The notes below the pieces were generated by a model, which did not search any database, was not told the DNA's origin, and was given only the letters and a program-made list of their open reading frames with translations. 64,000 bases of DNA from Acidobacteriota bacterium (GTDB lineage Bacteria > Acidobacteriota > Terriglobia > Terriglobales > Acidobacteriaceae): contig JAFDVR010000010.1 in NCBI GenBank assembly GCA_018268855.1, positions 1-64,000 of the forward strand, written 5' to 3'. This document shows positions 37,650-46,855 of the stretch, one piece after another (position 1 is the stretch's first letter; the number at the start of each line of letters is the position of its first letter). The translations under genes were made by a program, and so were the position numbers.

Positions 37650-40600
37650 TCAGAGTCCCCTCCGGCGGAGCGTATAAAAGAGCACCGGAGTAATAACCAG
37701 CGACAGAACCATGGACACCAGAACGCCGCCGATCACTGCGATGGCAAGCGGTTGGAGAAGCTGAGCCCCCCTGCCTACACCGATGGCCAGCGGAAGCATG
37801 CCACAGACGGTAGCGAGCGCCGTCATAAGGATGGGGCGCAAGCGACGGCGTCCGGCGTGGTACACGGCATCAAGCAAGTCCAAACCCTGCGCAGTGTAGT
37901 GAGCTTCTGAGTCGAGCATGAGGATGCCGTTCTTATGCACGATGCCAACAACCATGATGATGCCCATGAGCGAGGAGATGTTCAGCGAGGTGCGAGTGAT
38001 GAAGAGCGCGAGCAGGCTGCCTGACGTGCAAAGCACCGTCGCGATGAGGATGGCGATGGGGTGCGAGAACGATCGGAACTCGAAGACGAGGATGATGAAG
38101 ATAAGCGCCATGGAGGCGAGCAGGACGCGCAACAGTCCATTGAAAGACTCCTGCTGTATCTGATAAAGACCCCCGAACTCCACTTCCGTTCCCGGTGGCA
38201 GCGAGACTTCCTTGAAGAGCCGGGCCTGAATCTCCTTCATGGCGGAGCCGAGGTCGCGGCCTTCCAGATGCGCGGTGACGGCATCGAGATTGCGCAGGTT
38301 CTCGCGATGGATTTCGGTCTGGTCGGGCGCCATCTCTGTGGTGGTGATGGTGGAGAGCGCCACGGTCTGCCCGGTGGGTGAGGTAACGAGCTGCTTTTCC
38401 AGATCGGCAAAGGTGTCGCGGTCTTCCTTCGGATAGCGCACACGCAATCCGATGAGGCGGTCGCCCTGAATGATGCTGGAAGCCACTTGGCCGTCTACGA
38501 TGGTGGCCTGCAGGTCGGCGACATCTTTTGCGGTGAAGCCAGCCAGCCGCGCCTGTTCGGGGTCGATGCGGAAGTTCATGCTGGGGCCAACGGTGACACC
38601 CTGGTCTTCGATATCCACGACGCCCTTTACCTTAGGCAGCCACGCTTCAATGGATTTGGCGGCAGCTTTATATAAAGCAGGATCGTTGTTGTAGACCTTG
38701 ATTTCGATAGGTTGCGGCGACCATGCGAGATCGCCGACGAGGTCTTCAAGAATGTGCGGGAACTCTACTTCAATCGCCGGCTCGGAGGACGTAATCTTCT
38801 CGCGCAACTCTGAGGTCACCTCTTCGAGCGAGCGGGAACGCTTGTCCTTGAGACGAATGAGAAAGTCGCCCGTATTCGGCTCTGCAATGGCGAGAGCAAG
38901 GCGCGCTCCAGTGCGGCGTGAATAGCTTTCGACCTCCGGCGTCTCCCGCAGAAACTGTTCGACATGCAACAAAATACGGTTTGTCTCTTCCAGCGATGTT
39001 CCGGGAGGTGTGCGGTAGTCGAGCACAAACGCACCTTCGTCCATCTCAGGAAGAAACTCGCTGCCAAGTGAGACGTAGATGAGTGCGCTGACCGCAAGCA
39101 CGCCGACGGCGATGATCACAATCTTCTTGGGCGCGTGGAGCGACCACTGCAATACGCGTTCGTAACGTGCGGAAAATTTACGCAGCGTGGGGCCTTCTTC
39201 CATCTTTTCCGCCTCTTCCATCGTGGTGCCCTCTTTAAGCGGCTTGGGGCGAAGAAGAATGCCAGCGAGCACAGGCGTGAAGAAGATAGCCAGCACCAGC
39301 GATGCAGCCAGCGCGGTAACCAGCGTCATGGCAAGAGCGCGGAAGAAGACCGCCGTAATTCCCCCGAGGAAGACCAGAGGAACGAAGACCATGATGGGAG
39401 TGAGTGTAGAGCCGATGAGTGCTGGCGTCAGTTCGCGGATGGCGGCGCGGGACGCATCCCACGGCGATTCTCCTAAGGAGAGATGCAGCGAAATGTTCTC
39501 GACGATCACAATGGCATCGTCAATCACCACACCAATGCACGCGGCGAGACCGCCAAGCGTCATCAGATTGAAGCTCATATTGGCGAGCTTGAGAAAAACG
39601 ATGGAGATAAGTACCGCGATGGGTATAACGAGACCTGCGACGAGTGTGGTACGCCAGTTGCGCAGGAACAACACGAGCACACCGACAGAGAGGAAGAGAC
39701 CAATGACGATGCTCTCTACCACTCCATCAATCGACTGCCGCACAAGGATGGACTGGTCATAATACTTTCCGAGATGAATACCCGCAGGCAGCGTTTTTGC
39801 TGCATCTTTCAACTCTGCGTTGACCGCATCGGCGATCTTGACGGCGTTTCCGTCTGGTTGTTGCAATACGTTCACTAGAACAGCGGGCTTTCCGTCTGCG
39901 GTGACGATGTTGTAGATGGGTTCTTCGCCGGGCACGACGGTGGCAATGTCGCCGATGGTGACGGGTGTTCCCTTCACCACATCGACGACGACCTTCTCGA
40001 CCTGCTCCCTGGAGTGGAGCAGACCGGTAACGGTGGTGAGATACAGGTGGAAGTTCTCCTGCACCATGCCGGAAGGTTCGATGATATTGCTGTTGCGGAT
40101 AGCCTCCACCACTTTGGTCAACGGCATGTTGAGGCCGTTGAGCTTCTGTGGATCCACCAGGATTTCCAGTTCGGGCTTGCGTCCACCGACAATGCGTGTT
40201 TCCGCCACGCCAGGCAGGCGATAGAGCTTAGGAGCGAGATCGTAATAGGTGAGGCTCCAGAGATCGGAAAGACTGTGATTGTCTGCCGTGACACTGAATC
40301 CAACGATGGGAAAGACGGAGAAGGTGAGCCGGTTGATGTAGAAGTGAGCGCCTGCGGGAAGCGTGCTGGATATCTGCGAGATGCGGCCCTGCACAAGATG
40401 CAGCGCGTTGAGGATGTCAACATCCCAGCGGAAGAAGATGTTGATCTCTGTGGAGCCGCGGCTGGTGACGGAGCGGACGGTGGTAATGCCAGGCACCTGG
40501 CGCACGGCTTCTTCGAGCGGCCGGGTGATAGTGAGCATCTGCACATCAATAGGCGCGATGCCGTTGTCCACGAGGATGACGATGCGTGGGAAGTTCGTCT

Positions 40601-40721
40601 CCGGAAAGATGGAGACGGGGACGGACGGAATCATCACCGCTCCCGCAACCGCAAAGCATAGGATGATGAGCACCAGACCGCGGCCATGCGCGCGGACAAA
40701 GTCGGCGAGGCGAGAGGTCAC
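37650..40721 (-). CDS. RND efflux pump, inner-membrane subunit
   Basis: 1023 residues in the AcrB/HAE1-HME layout: TM1, a large periplasmic loop, TM2-6, a second periplasmic loop, then TM7-12. The proton-relay helix reads GGLAACIGVVIDDAIVIVEN, and FRALAMTLVTALAASLVLA follows. EFLPEMDEGAFVLDYRTPPG is typical of the CzcA/CusA-like and related branch, but the essential metal-site methionines cannot be confirmed by eye, so a drug or metal substrate is left open. It overlaps the adaptor gene by 4 bases (ATGA). It forms a tripartite exporter with the two upstream genes. Confidence 0.92.
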   Translation of the reverse strand: MTSRLADFVRAHGRGLVLIILCFAVAGAVMIPSVPVSIFPETNFPRIVILVDNGIAPIDVQMLTITRPLEEAVRQVPGITTVRSVTSRGSTEINIFFRWDVDILNALHLVQGRISQISSTLPAGAHFYINRLTFSVFPIVGFSVTADNHSLSDLWSLTYYDLAPKLYRLPGVAETRIVGGRKPELEILVDPQKLNGLNMPLTKVVEAIRNSNIIEPSGMVQENFHLYLTTVTGLLHSREQVEKVVVDVVKGTPVTIGDIATVVPGEEPIYNIVTADGKPAVLVNVLQQPDGNAVKIADAVNAELKDAAKTLPAGIHLGKYYDQSILVRQSIDGVVESIVIGLFLSVGVLVLFLRNWRTTLVAGLVIPIAVLISIVFLKLANMSFNLMTLGGLAACIGVVIDDAIVIVENISLHLSLGESPWDASRAAIRELTPALIGSTLTPIMVFVPLVFLGGITAVFFRALAMTLVTALAASLVLAIFFTPVLAGILLRPKPLKEGTTMEEAEKMEEGPTLRKFSARYERVLQWSLHAPKKIVIIAVGVLAVSALIYVSLGSEFLPEMDEGAFVLDYRTPPGTSLEETNRILLHVEQFLRETPEVESYSRRTGARLALAIAEPNTGDFLIRLKDKRSRSLEEVTSELREKITSSEPAIEVEFPHILEDLVGDLAWSPQPIEIKVYNNDPALYKAAAKSIEAWLPKVKGVVDIEDQGVTVGPSMNFRIDPEQARLAGFTAKDVADLQATIVDGQVASSIIQGDRLIGLRVRYPKEDRDTFADLEKQLVTSPTGQTVALSTITTTEMAPDQTEIHRENLRNLDAVTAHLEGRDLGSAMKEIQARLFKEVSLPPGTEVEFGGLYQIQQESFNGLLRVLLASMALIFIILVFEFRSFSHPIAILIATVLCTSGSLLALFITRTSLNISSLMGIIMVVGIVHKNGILMLDSEAHYTAQGLDLLDAVYHAGRRRLRPILMTALATVCGMLPLAIGVGRGAQLLQPLAIAVIGGVLVSMVLSLVITPVLFYTLRRRGL

Positions 40722-41959
40722 TGCCGCACCTCAGTGGGCTTTACCTGTGTTTCATCAGGCATGCCGTACTCGCCGGTGGTGATGACCATTTCACCTGCAC
40801 GGAGCCCGGAAAGGACGCGCACGCGATCGTCATCCAGCGCGATGGCCTGCACCTTGCGAAGATGCGCGATGTTTTTGTTATCTACAACGTAGAGTTTGGC
40901 GTTGTGCGTGCCTTCTTCAAATTCCACGGCAGACGATGGAACCACAACGGCGCCACTTGCCTGACCGACTGCAATCTTTACTGAGCCGAAGATGCCAGCT
41001 TTTAGCGCATGGTCACTGTTGGGAATCTCACACCAGACTTCAATGGTGTGGCGCGCGGGATCGACAGACTGATTCACCACTGTGATTTTGCCAGTGCGCT
41101 GCATCTTGCCCGCAATAGGGTCTTCTTTTTGTTCGAAAACACAGGACTGGCCTGTGGCGATCGCGCTGGCCTGATCGGCATCGATCTGCGCACGCGCTAC
41201 GGCGGTGGATAGATCGATGACAGTGAAGATAGGCACATCGGGCTTGGCCATGTCTCCAGGGAACATGGTCTGTTCTGTAACGGTGCCTGCAGACGGACTA
41301 CGCAGTTCTGTGAAATTGAGGTTGGCGATGGCGAGTTGCTGACGGGCGCGCGCCTGTGCGACGTTGCTCTGCGCCATCATCACATCAGCTTTGCCTGTCT
41401 GGCGTTCGGTAGTTTCGAGCTTTGTTCTGGCTGCATCGTACTCTGCCTTTGCGCGCACTTCATCGGCGCGGCTTACCTGCGCTTCTTTGCCGGAGATAGC
41501 GCCCTGCGCGAGTAGTTCATCGCGCTTCTCGCGAACGCGCTGTGCGAGTTTGTATGCGGCGGCCTTGGTTTCAAAATCGGCACGTGCCTGACCCAATTCC
41601 GTAGGCACGGTGCCGGATTGCGTACGCTGAAGATTGGCCTGGGCGCTGGCAAGATTTGCATTGGCATCTGCCGACTGCGCGCGCAAATCGGCATTATCGA
41701 GCGTGGCGAGTAGCTGGCCTTTCTTTACCGTGTCGCCCTTGTGGACGAAGAGTTGTTTTACAGGCGCAGTGATGCGCGCGGCGATGCGGGCCTCGGATTT
41801 ACCAAAGACGGTTGCCGGACCGGAGATGAACATAGGCACGTTTGTGGCGACGGCGCGTTGCACCTTGACGTCTACAACGGGCTTCTTTTCCGGCTCGTTA
41901 CTGTGGCAGCCGGCAAGCAGAAGGAGAGAGGATACAGCGATGCAGAGTGCGCGTGTCAT
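40718..41959 (-). CDS. RND periplasmic adaptor (membrane fusion) lipoprotein
   Basis: 413 residues. Lipobox LLLLAGC puts acylated Cys at residue 18. Barrel-sandwich halves: ARITAPVKQLFVHKGDTVKKGQLLATLDN before, and LRSPSAGTVTEQTMFPGDM after a long helical hairpin (about 95-195, QSADANANLASAQANLQRTQ). A beta-barrel domain and C-terminal MP domain follow. It links the inner pump to the outer membrane channel. Overlaps the pump and the channel gene by 4 bases on each side. Confidence 0.92.
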   Translation of the reverse strand: MTRALCIAVSSLLLLAGCHSNEPEKKPVVDVKVQRAVATNVPMFISGPATVFGKSEARIAARITAPVKQLFVHKGDTVKKGQLLATLDNADLRAQSADANANLASAQANLQRTQSGTVPTELGQARADFETKAAAYKLAQRVREKRDELLAQGAISGKEAQVSRADEVRAKAEYDAARTKLETTERQTGKADVMMAQSNVAQARARQQLAIANLNFTELRSPSAGTVTEQTMFPGDMAKPDVPIFTVIDLSTAVARAQIDADQASAIATGQSCVFEQKEDPIAGKMQRTGKITVVNQSVDPARHTIEVWCEIPNSDHALKAGIFGSVKIAVGQASGAVVVPSSAVEFEEGTHNAKLYVVDNKNIAHLRKVQAIALDDDRVRVLSGLRAGEMVITTGEYGMPDETQVKPTEVRQ

Positions 41960-43332
41960 TGTCCGCTTGCCACCTTGAGCGCAGATTGCGCGTTGAGATA
42001 ATTTGCACGGGCGCTGTAGAAGTCTATCTGCGCCTGCGCGAAGCTTGTTTGCGCGGAGACAACGTCAAGCGCAAGGCCTTCTCCCGCCTGGAAACGCAGT
42101 TTACTGAGGCGAAGGTTCTCTTCGGCAGCCTTAAGTTCGCGATCAGCCACTGCAATCTGCGCGTAGTTTGCGTTCACGCTTGCGAGCGCATCCTGATACT
42201 CCTTGGAGTACGTGCGTTGCGCGATGGCTTTATCGATTTCAGCCTGCTTTGCCTGCAACTGGAACGAGCGCTGTTCGCTGCGATTCCTGAGCCAATCGAA
42301 GACAGGGATTTCCAGATGAACAATACCCGCATACCCTCTATCCCGCCATGTCACACGGTTAGAGTCGATACCGTACTGGAAGGTCGCACTCAACTGCGGC
42401 AGCATGCGGGAGAGCGACTGGCGTGCGTCGGCACGAAATCCATAAGCCTGCGCGTCGAGGAGACGAAACTCCGGCCGTTTAAGGAACGGCTTATCGAGCA
42501 TGGCATGGAGCGGCGCGGCAGGCTCTGCGTTGAGGTCTTCCGCAAGCGTGAGCGGTGTGGTGACGTCGTTGGTCCAGTAAGAGGCGAGATCGTGGTTCGC
42601 CATCTCAGCTTCGAGGTCAGAGCTAAGGGCGGTACGCTCCATCAGTGAGGTTTCGAGTGTGGCTTTGTTGAGGTCGGCGCGAGAGGCTTCTTCTCCGTTG
42701 ACCAGCTTCTGCACAATGGATTCGAAATTGCGTGCGGTATCGAGGTTGGCGTGCGCGGCGGCGGCGAGATGGCGCGCAAGCAGCAGATGGTAGTACGCCT
42801 GTGCGACGGAGCGCTCGAGGTCCCGGCCGGAGATAGCGAGATTGGCTTCTGCAATGCGCTGGTTAGCGCGGGCACGTCCCAACTGCGAGAGCAGGCGGCC
42901 CGAGGTATCCACATCCAGTGTTGCCGTGCCGAGTGATGCGTACTCGTGGATGCCGTTAAGCGCAACGAAACTGAAGGTTCTACGGTCGTACAGTAGAGGA
43001 CTGTTATACGTGAAAGTGTTGGAGATGGAGAGTTGCGGAAGAAAGCTGCCAATCGCACTGCGTGTACCGAGCCGCCCGGCTTCCGCAGCCAGCTTTGCCC
43101 GCTTCACCGTAGAAGGGGCAGCTTTTGCCAGGGCGATGCACTGGTTGAGAGTAAGCGGTCCAGATGAAGGTGTCTGCTGCGCGATGGCAGATGACACGAA
43201 GGCTGGAAGAATAACGAGGAACCAGGCTAAAAAGCTCCAGCGCAAGGGCAAGTCAGCCCTGGATTTGCACCGCAAGCATCGGTTATGTGCCAAGAAAGAC
43301 TCCTGGTTTCTGCATCGAAGGCCTGCCTCCAT
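41956..43332 (-). CDS. TolC-like outer membrane efflux protein
   Basis: Two OEP repeats with long helices: LTLNQCIALAKAAPSTVKRAK, ISGRDLERSVAQAYYHLLLAR, and the second half RPEFRLLDAQAYGFRADARQ, SFQLQAKQAEIDKAI. It ends LNAQSALKVASGQ. The signal peptide is SFLAWFLVILPAFVSSAIAQ. The start is uncertain: ATG 43332 has no Shine-Dalgarno and a 30-residue preface. TTG at 43251 has AGGG 5 bases upstream and gives a clean signal peptide (MPLRWSFLAW), so it may be the true start. The open frame continues to 43734, but that part is not protein-like and overlaps a pseudogene. First gene of the RND operon. Confidence 0.85.
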   Translation of the reverse strand: MEAGLRCRNQESFLAHNRCLRCKSRADLPLRWSFLAWFLVILPAFVSSAIAQQTPSSGPLTLNQCIALAKAAPSTVKRAKLAAEAGRLGTRSAIGSFLPQLSISNTFTYNSPLLYDRRTFSFVALNGIHEYASLGTATLDVDTSGRLLSQLGRARANQRIAEANLAISGRDLERSVAQAYYHLLLARHLAAAAHANLDTARNFESIVQKLVNGEEASRADLNKATLETSLMERTALSSDLEAEMANHDLASYWTNDVTTPLTLAEDLNAEPAAPLHAMLDKPFLKRPEFRLLDAQAYGFRADARQSLSRMLPQLSATFQYGIDSNRVTWRDRGYAGIVHLEIPVFDWLRNRSEQRSFQLQAKQAEIDKAIAQRTYSKEYQDALASVNANYAQIAVADRELKAAEENLRLSKLRFQAGEGLALDVVSAQTSFAQAQIDFYSARANYLNAQSALKVASGQ

Positions 43333-43500
43333 GTCTATGGATAGCGCACTTTCAGCAATTGATTCCAAGAGTAGCGAGTGGATGGATGGACGGTCAATAC
43401 GAGGAGAAGTGGTACAAACCGCAGTCCCAAAAAATTGTGTGGCGCTCGCAGACGCTTCAGTCCTGCTATGCCACCCTTCCAGAGATGTATGAACTTCCAA

Positions 43501-43853
43501 ATGTCTCGTGTGCGATCGGTTACAGGCGCTTGTGTTTCTCGAAGACAGCAACTGGATCATTTCAGCGACCATGGATTTCAGCCCAGAGTCATCATGCGTT
43601 TTGATAGCGCAGAGGCACTGAAAGCGGCAGTCATATCGGTATGGGCGTTTCCATGCTCCCGTCCTACGCGGTTGCACAGGAGATTGCCTCGGGCGATCTT
43701 CACTGTATCCGGCAGACGGAGCGTGCGTTAACAATGCGAGTACGAATCCTGGTACGCAATGCAGAGTTCATTGCTCCAGCGGTGCGCGCGTTTATCACCA
43801 CGGCGGGGGAAAACTCAAAGCTGACGCGGAAGGAAAAGATTGCAGGTGCTTAG
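43501..43853 (+). pseudogene. Decayed LysR-type regulator, C-terminal remnant
   Basis: Two plus-strand frames carry adjacent pieces of a LysR effector domain. Frame one (43540-43638): RRQQLDHFSDHGFQPRVIMR then FDSAEALKAAVIS. Frame two (43638-43853): GMGVSMLPSYAVAQEIASGD followed by MRVRILVRNAEFIAPAVRAF and a stop at 43851-43853. The break is at about 43632-43640, where one missing base explains the shift. The N-terminal HTH half is not visible in 43333-43540. Position, divergent from the RND operon, suggests this once regulated it. The rest of the 530-bp gap shows nothing else. Confidence 0.75.
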
Positions 43854-43862
43854 AGTCACCTT

Positions 43863-44630
43863 CTATCGATCTTCGGTGGCCAACTCTACATCGTGCTGGC
43901 GGATGCGAGCGCGCCATGATGGCGAGAGTGCGGAGTCGGACACGATGGTGTTTACCTGCCGGATGTGCGCGACCTTGGCAAGCGCGGGGCGACCGAACTT
44001 GGTGTGATCGGCGACGATGATTTTCTTTCTGCCGATGCTGATAATGGCTTGCGTGAGGAGCTCTTCGTTGGCGGAGAAGTCGAGGATGTCTCCGCTTTCG
44101 CTGATGCCTACGACGCCGAGGAGGGAGACGTCCACCTCGAATTTGGAGATGAAGCTGGTTGCTGCGGCGCCTACGACGGCGAGATCACGTTGCCGTATGT
44201 CGCCACCGGCGATGGCAAGTTCGATGTCCGATTTTCCTGCCAGTGCGCTGATGACATGCAGATTATTTGTGACAACACGGAGACCGCGTTTTTCCAGCAG
44301 AGCGCGAGAGACTGCTTCGCAGGTTGTGCCGATGTCGATGAAGACGGATGAGTCGTCTGGGATGCGGCTGGCCACGATGCGAGCGATCTGTTCCTTCTCG
44401 GTGGAGAGCGTTCCGAGGCGCGCTTCGTACGCCATGTTTTCCACGCTGGAACGATAGGCCGCACCTCCGTGGAAGCGCGAGAGCATGCCCTGATCGCAGA
44501 GGAAGGTGAGGTCCCGGCGGATGGTCTGCGTAGTGACGGACAGTTCGGCGGCAAGCGCATCGATCATGACAAAGCCGCGTTCGCGTGCGAGATTACAGAT
44601 GAACTGCTGTCGTGGATTGAGCGTGGACAT
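43863..44630 (-). CDS. DeoR/GlpR-type transcriptional regulator
   Basis: 255 residues. N-terminal DeoR winged HTH: FVMIDALAAELSVTTQTIRRDL, then FHGGAAYRSSVENM. The C-terminal DeoRC sugar-phosphate sensor domain has FIDIGTTCEAVSRALLEK, NNLHVISALA, IAGGDIRQRDLAVVGAAA and ADHTKFGRPALAKVAHI. It likely represses the catabolic operon until a phosphorylated sugar binds. It is the last gene of that operon, 7 bp after the FGGY kinase, with AGGTGA before the ATG. Confidence 0.93.
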   Translation of the reverse strand: MSTLNPRQQFICNLARERGFVMIDALAAELSVTTQTIRRDLTFLCDQGMLSRFHGGAAYRSSVENMAYEARLGTLSTEKEQIARIVASRIPDDSSVFIDIGTTCEAVSRALLEKRGLRVVTNNLHVISALAGKSDIELAIAGGDIRQRDLAVVGAAATSFISKFEVDVSLLGVVGISESGDILDFSANEELLTQAIISIGRKKIIVADHTKFGRPALAKVAHIRQVNTIVSDSALSPSWRARIRQHDVELATEDR

Positions 44631-44637
44631 GACTCAC

Positions 44638-46077
44638 CTAGCTTATCGCGGCGCGCTGGAAAACCGGCAACAAGGCTTCTGCATAACCGCGGTATCTCTG
44701 GTACGCGATTTCATAGTCTTCTTTGGTTGCAGGTGTTGGGAGGAATGTCTTTTCTATCGTCGCGAGCTTGCCTGCTGCGCTTATCAAGTCTGCTTCCAGG
44801 CCGAGAGCGACGGCGCAGATGGCGACGAGTCCGAGCGAGGTGAGTTCTTTATTCACGAGGCGATGAACGGGCAGGCCGGTAACGTCTGCCTTGATCTGCG
44901 AGAGTAGATCGTTTTGCGCGAGGCCGCCGGAGATGCGAAGCGATGTGGCGTTCACGCCGCAATCCTTCATGCAATCCAGGATGTGCCGCAGGCTGTATGC
45001 GAGGGATTCGAGGACAGCGCGGGCGATGACTGCGCTGGTGGTGTCCAGGCCGAGGCCGAGCAGCGCGCCTCTTGCATGGGGCGTCCAGTAGGGTGTGCGT
45101 TCGCCTGCAAGGTATGGAAGAAAGGTAACGCCGTTTGCTCCCGGCGAGACAGTGGCCGCGCTCTGCGACCAGAGATCGACGCTGCTGTGCAGCAAGTGTT
45201 TCTCTGCCCACGCGATGGTGCTGCCTGAGCAAGCGTTCGATCCACGCACCAGCGATCCCTGCTGGAATGGAACGGAGTAGATGCGTTGCTGCTCATCGCG
45301 GATTTCAGTGGGGTGATAAACGCCGACGGAGGTGACGGTGCCGGAGATGTCGAGCGCATCGCCTTGCTGTGAGAGACCCGCTGAAATGTAGGCGCATTTG
45401 CTGTCGAACGATGCGCTGATGACTGGCACTTGGTTAAAGCCGTAGGTCGTTGCGAGATCACTGTTGAGCTTTCCGATCTCTTCGCCGACGGGAACTACTC
45501 TTCCGAAGAGATTGGGAGGGATGTGCAGAGCGTTGCGGATTGCATCGGAGTACAGACGAAGCGCTGTGTATGTGTTGAGTGTTCGTTCTCCGGTGAGGAA
45601 GAAATTGAGCGATCCGGTCGCGTCGAGCATGGTTTGCGTGCGCGACGCGATCTCCGGGGTTTCGCGACGGAGGCGCAGTGCGTTTGGAAGCGGGTCGGCT
45701 ACGGTTGTGCGAAACGACGGGCGAACGGTGGTGGAACTGTTGATTGCGTTGCGGACGGTTTCGATGTCTGCCTGCGCGCGTCCGTCGAGGTACATCACTG
45801 CCGGCGCGAGCGCGTGGCCATCGCTATCGAGAGGTACCCAACCTGCGAGTGGGCCGCTGGCCGCGATGATGCTGGGCTGGACGCCTTCTTTGCTCGCGGC
45901 GTGAAATGCCTGATGAAGAAGATCGGCCCATTCCACGGATTGCTGCGTGTAACTGGTCCCGACAACTGCGGAAGTTACAGGTGACGACCAGCCCCAGATC
46001 TGCTCACCACCCGGTACGTATGCGGAGAGGCGCAGGCTCTGTGTGCCGAGATCGATTGCAAAGATCGTGGTCGCCAT
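44638..46077 (-). CDS. FGGY-family carbohydrate kinase
   Basis: 479 residues from ATG 46077 (MATTIFAIDLGTQSLR). The frame runs 29 codons further but that part overlaps the upstream gene and is not family-like. N-terminal FGGY domain with phosphate motif FAIDLGTQS; MYLDGRAQADIE holds the likely catalytic Asp; C-terminal domain has FLPYLAGERTPYWTPHARG and the signature GGLAQNDLLSQIKADVTGLPV-type segment. It resembles xylulokinase/gluconokinase relatives; the sugar is unknown. It is coupled to the aldolase gene (7-base gap) with no strong Shine-Dalgarno of its own, as expected for a downstream gene. Confidence 0.9.
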   Translation of the reverse strand: MATTIFAIDLGTQSLRLSAYVPGGEQIWGWSSPVTSAVVGTSYTQQSVEWADLLHQAFHAASKEGVQPSIIAASGPLAGWVPLDSDGHALAPAVMYLDGRAQADIETVRNAINSSTTVRPSFRTTVADPLPNALRLRRETPEIASRTQTMLDATGSLNFFLTGERTLNTYTALRLYSDAIRNALHIPPNLFGRVVPVGEEIGKLNSDLATTYGFNQVPVISASFDSKCAYISAGLSQQGDALDISGTVTSVGVYHPTEIRDEQQRIYSVPFQQGSLVRGSNACSGSTIAWAEKHLLHSSVDLWSQSAATVSPGANGVTFLPYLAGERTPYWTPHARGALLGLGLDTTSAVIARAVLESLAYSLRHILDCMKDCGVNATSLRISGGLAQNDLLSQIKADVTGLPVHRLVNKELTSLGLVAICAVALGLEADLISAAGKLATIEKTFLPTPATKEDYEIAYQRYRGYAEALLPVFQRAAIS

Positions 46078-46084
46078 CGTTTTA

Positions 46085-46855
46085 TTATTCGTTGCCGCTA
46101 TCAGGCCTGAGACTTGCGAGTGCCGATGTAAAGCCTTTGTACAGAATGCCCCGGTCGGAGCCAAATGTGAGTACGTTATAGCCGAGCGAGCTGTAGATTT
46201 CGATTTCGGAAACTGAGCGTACCAGTGCGCCGCAGAGTTTGCCTTGATTACGCGCAGCTTGTGCGACGTGGACGAGTGCCTGGCGAAAAGCCTTGTTGTT
46301 CATGTCGGCAGGCACCTGCATTTCGATGCTGAGGTCGGTAGGGCCGACAAACAAGATGTCAATTCCCTCTGTTGCCGCAATGGCTTCTGCAGCCGATAGG
46401 CCTGCGCGTGATTCGATCTGCGCCATCAGCACGATGTTTTGATTGCATTGCTGTAGATAGTCTTTGTAGGTTGCGCCGTATCCGCTGGCGCGTGTGGAGG
46501 TAGCAGCGCCGCGTGTGCCTGCAGGAGGGATGTGCGCGAGTTGCACGATCTCGCGGGCGGCTTCTGCTGATTCGACGTTGGGGACCATCACGCCGGCGGG
46601 GCCGAGATCAAGGATGTCTTTGAAGAGAGCGGCATTGACATGCGGAACACGCACAATGGCCGCGGTAGGCGAAGGCGCGAGCGCGAGCAGTTGATGGTAC
46701 AGATCGTGGCGGTCGCCCGATCCGTGCTCCAGATCGATCAACGCCCAATCGAAACCTGCCGAGCCTGCAATCTCTGCACTTACTGCCGAGCCTGCGTTGA
46801 GCCACGTTCCGGCGAAGATGCCGTTTCTCATGGTCTCTTTATCGATCCACTTCAT
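46085..46855 (-). CDS. HpcH/HpaI-family 2-oxo-acid aldolase
   Basis: 256 residues. Class II metal-dependent pyruvate aldolase pattern: FAGTWLNAGSAVSAEIAGSAG, FDWALIDLEHGSGD (catalytic base region), the metal-ligand Glu in LMAQIESRAGLSAAE and the Asp in DILFVGPTDLS. The family cleaves 2-keto-3-deoxy sugar acids into pyruvate and an aldehyde (GarL and RhmA are relatives). Overlaps the MFS gene by 4 bases. With the kinase and transporter it forms a catabolic route of unknown substrate. Confidence 0.92.
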   Translation of the reverse strand: MKWIDKETMRNGIFAGTWLNAGSAVSAEIAGSAGFDWALIDLEHGSGDRHDLYHQLLALAPSPTAAIVRVPHVNAALFKDILDLGPAGVMVPNVESAEAAREIVQLAHIPPAGTRGAATSTRASGYGATYKDYLQQCNQNIVLMAQIESRAGLSAAEAIAATEGIDILFVGPTDLSIEMQVPADMNNKAFRQALVHVAQAARNQGKLCGALVRSVSEIEIYSSLGYNVLTFGSDRGILYKGFTSALASLRPDSGNE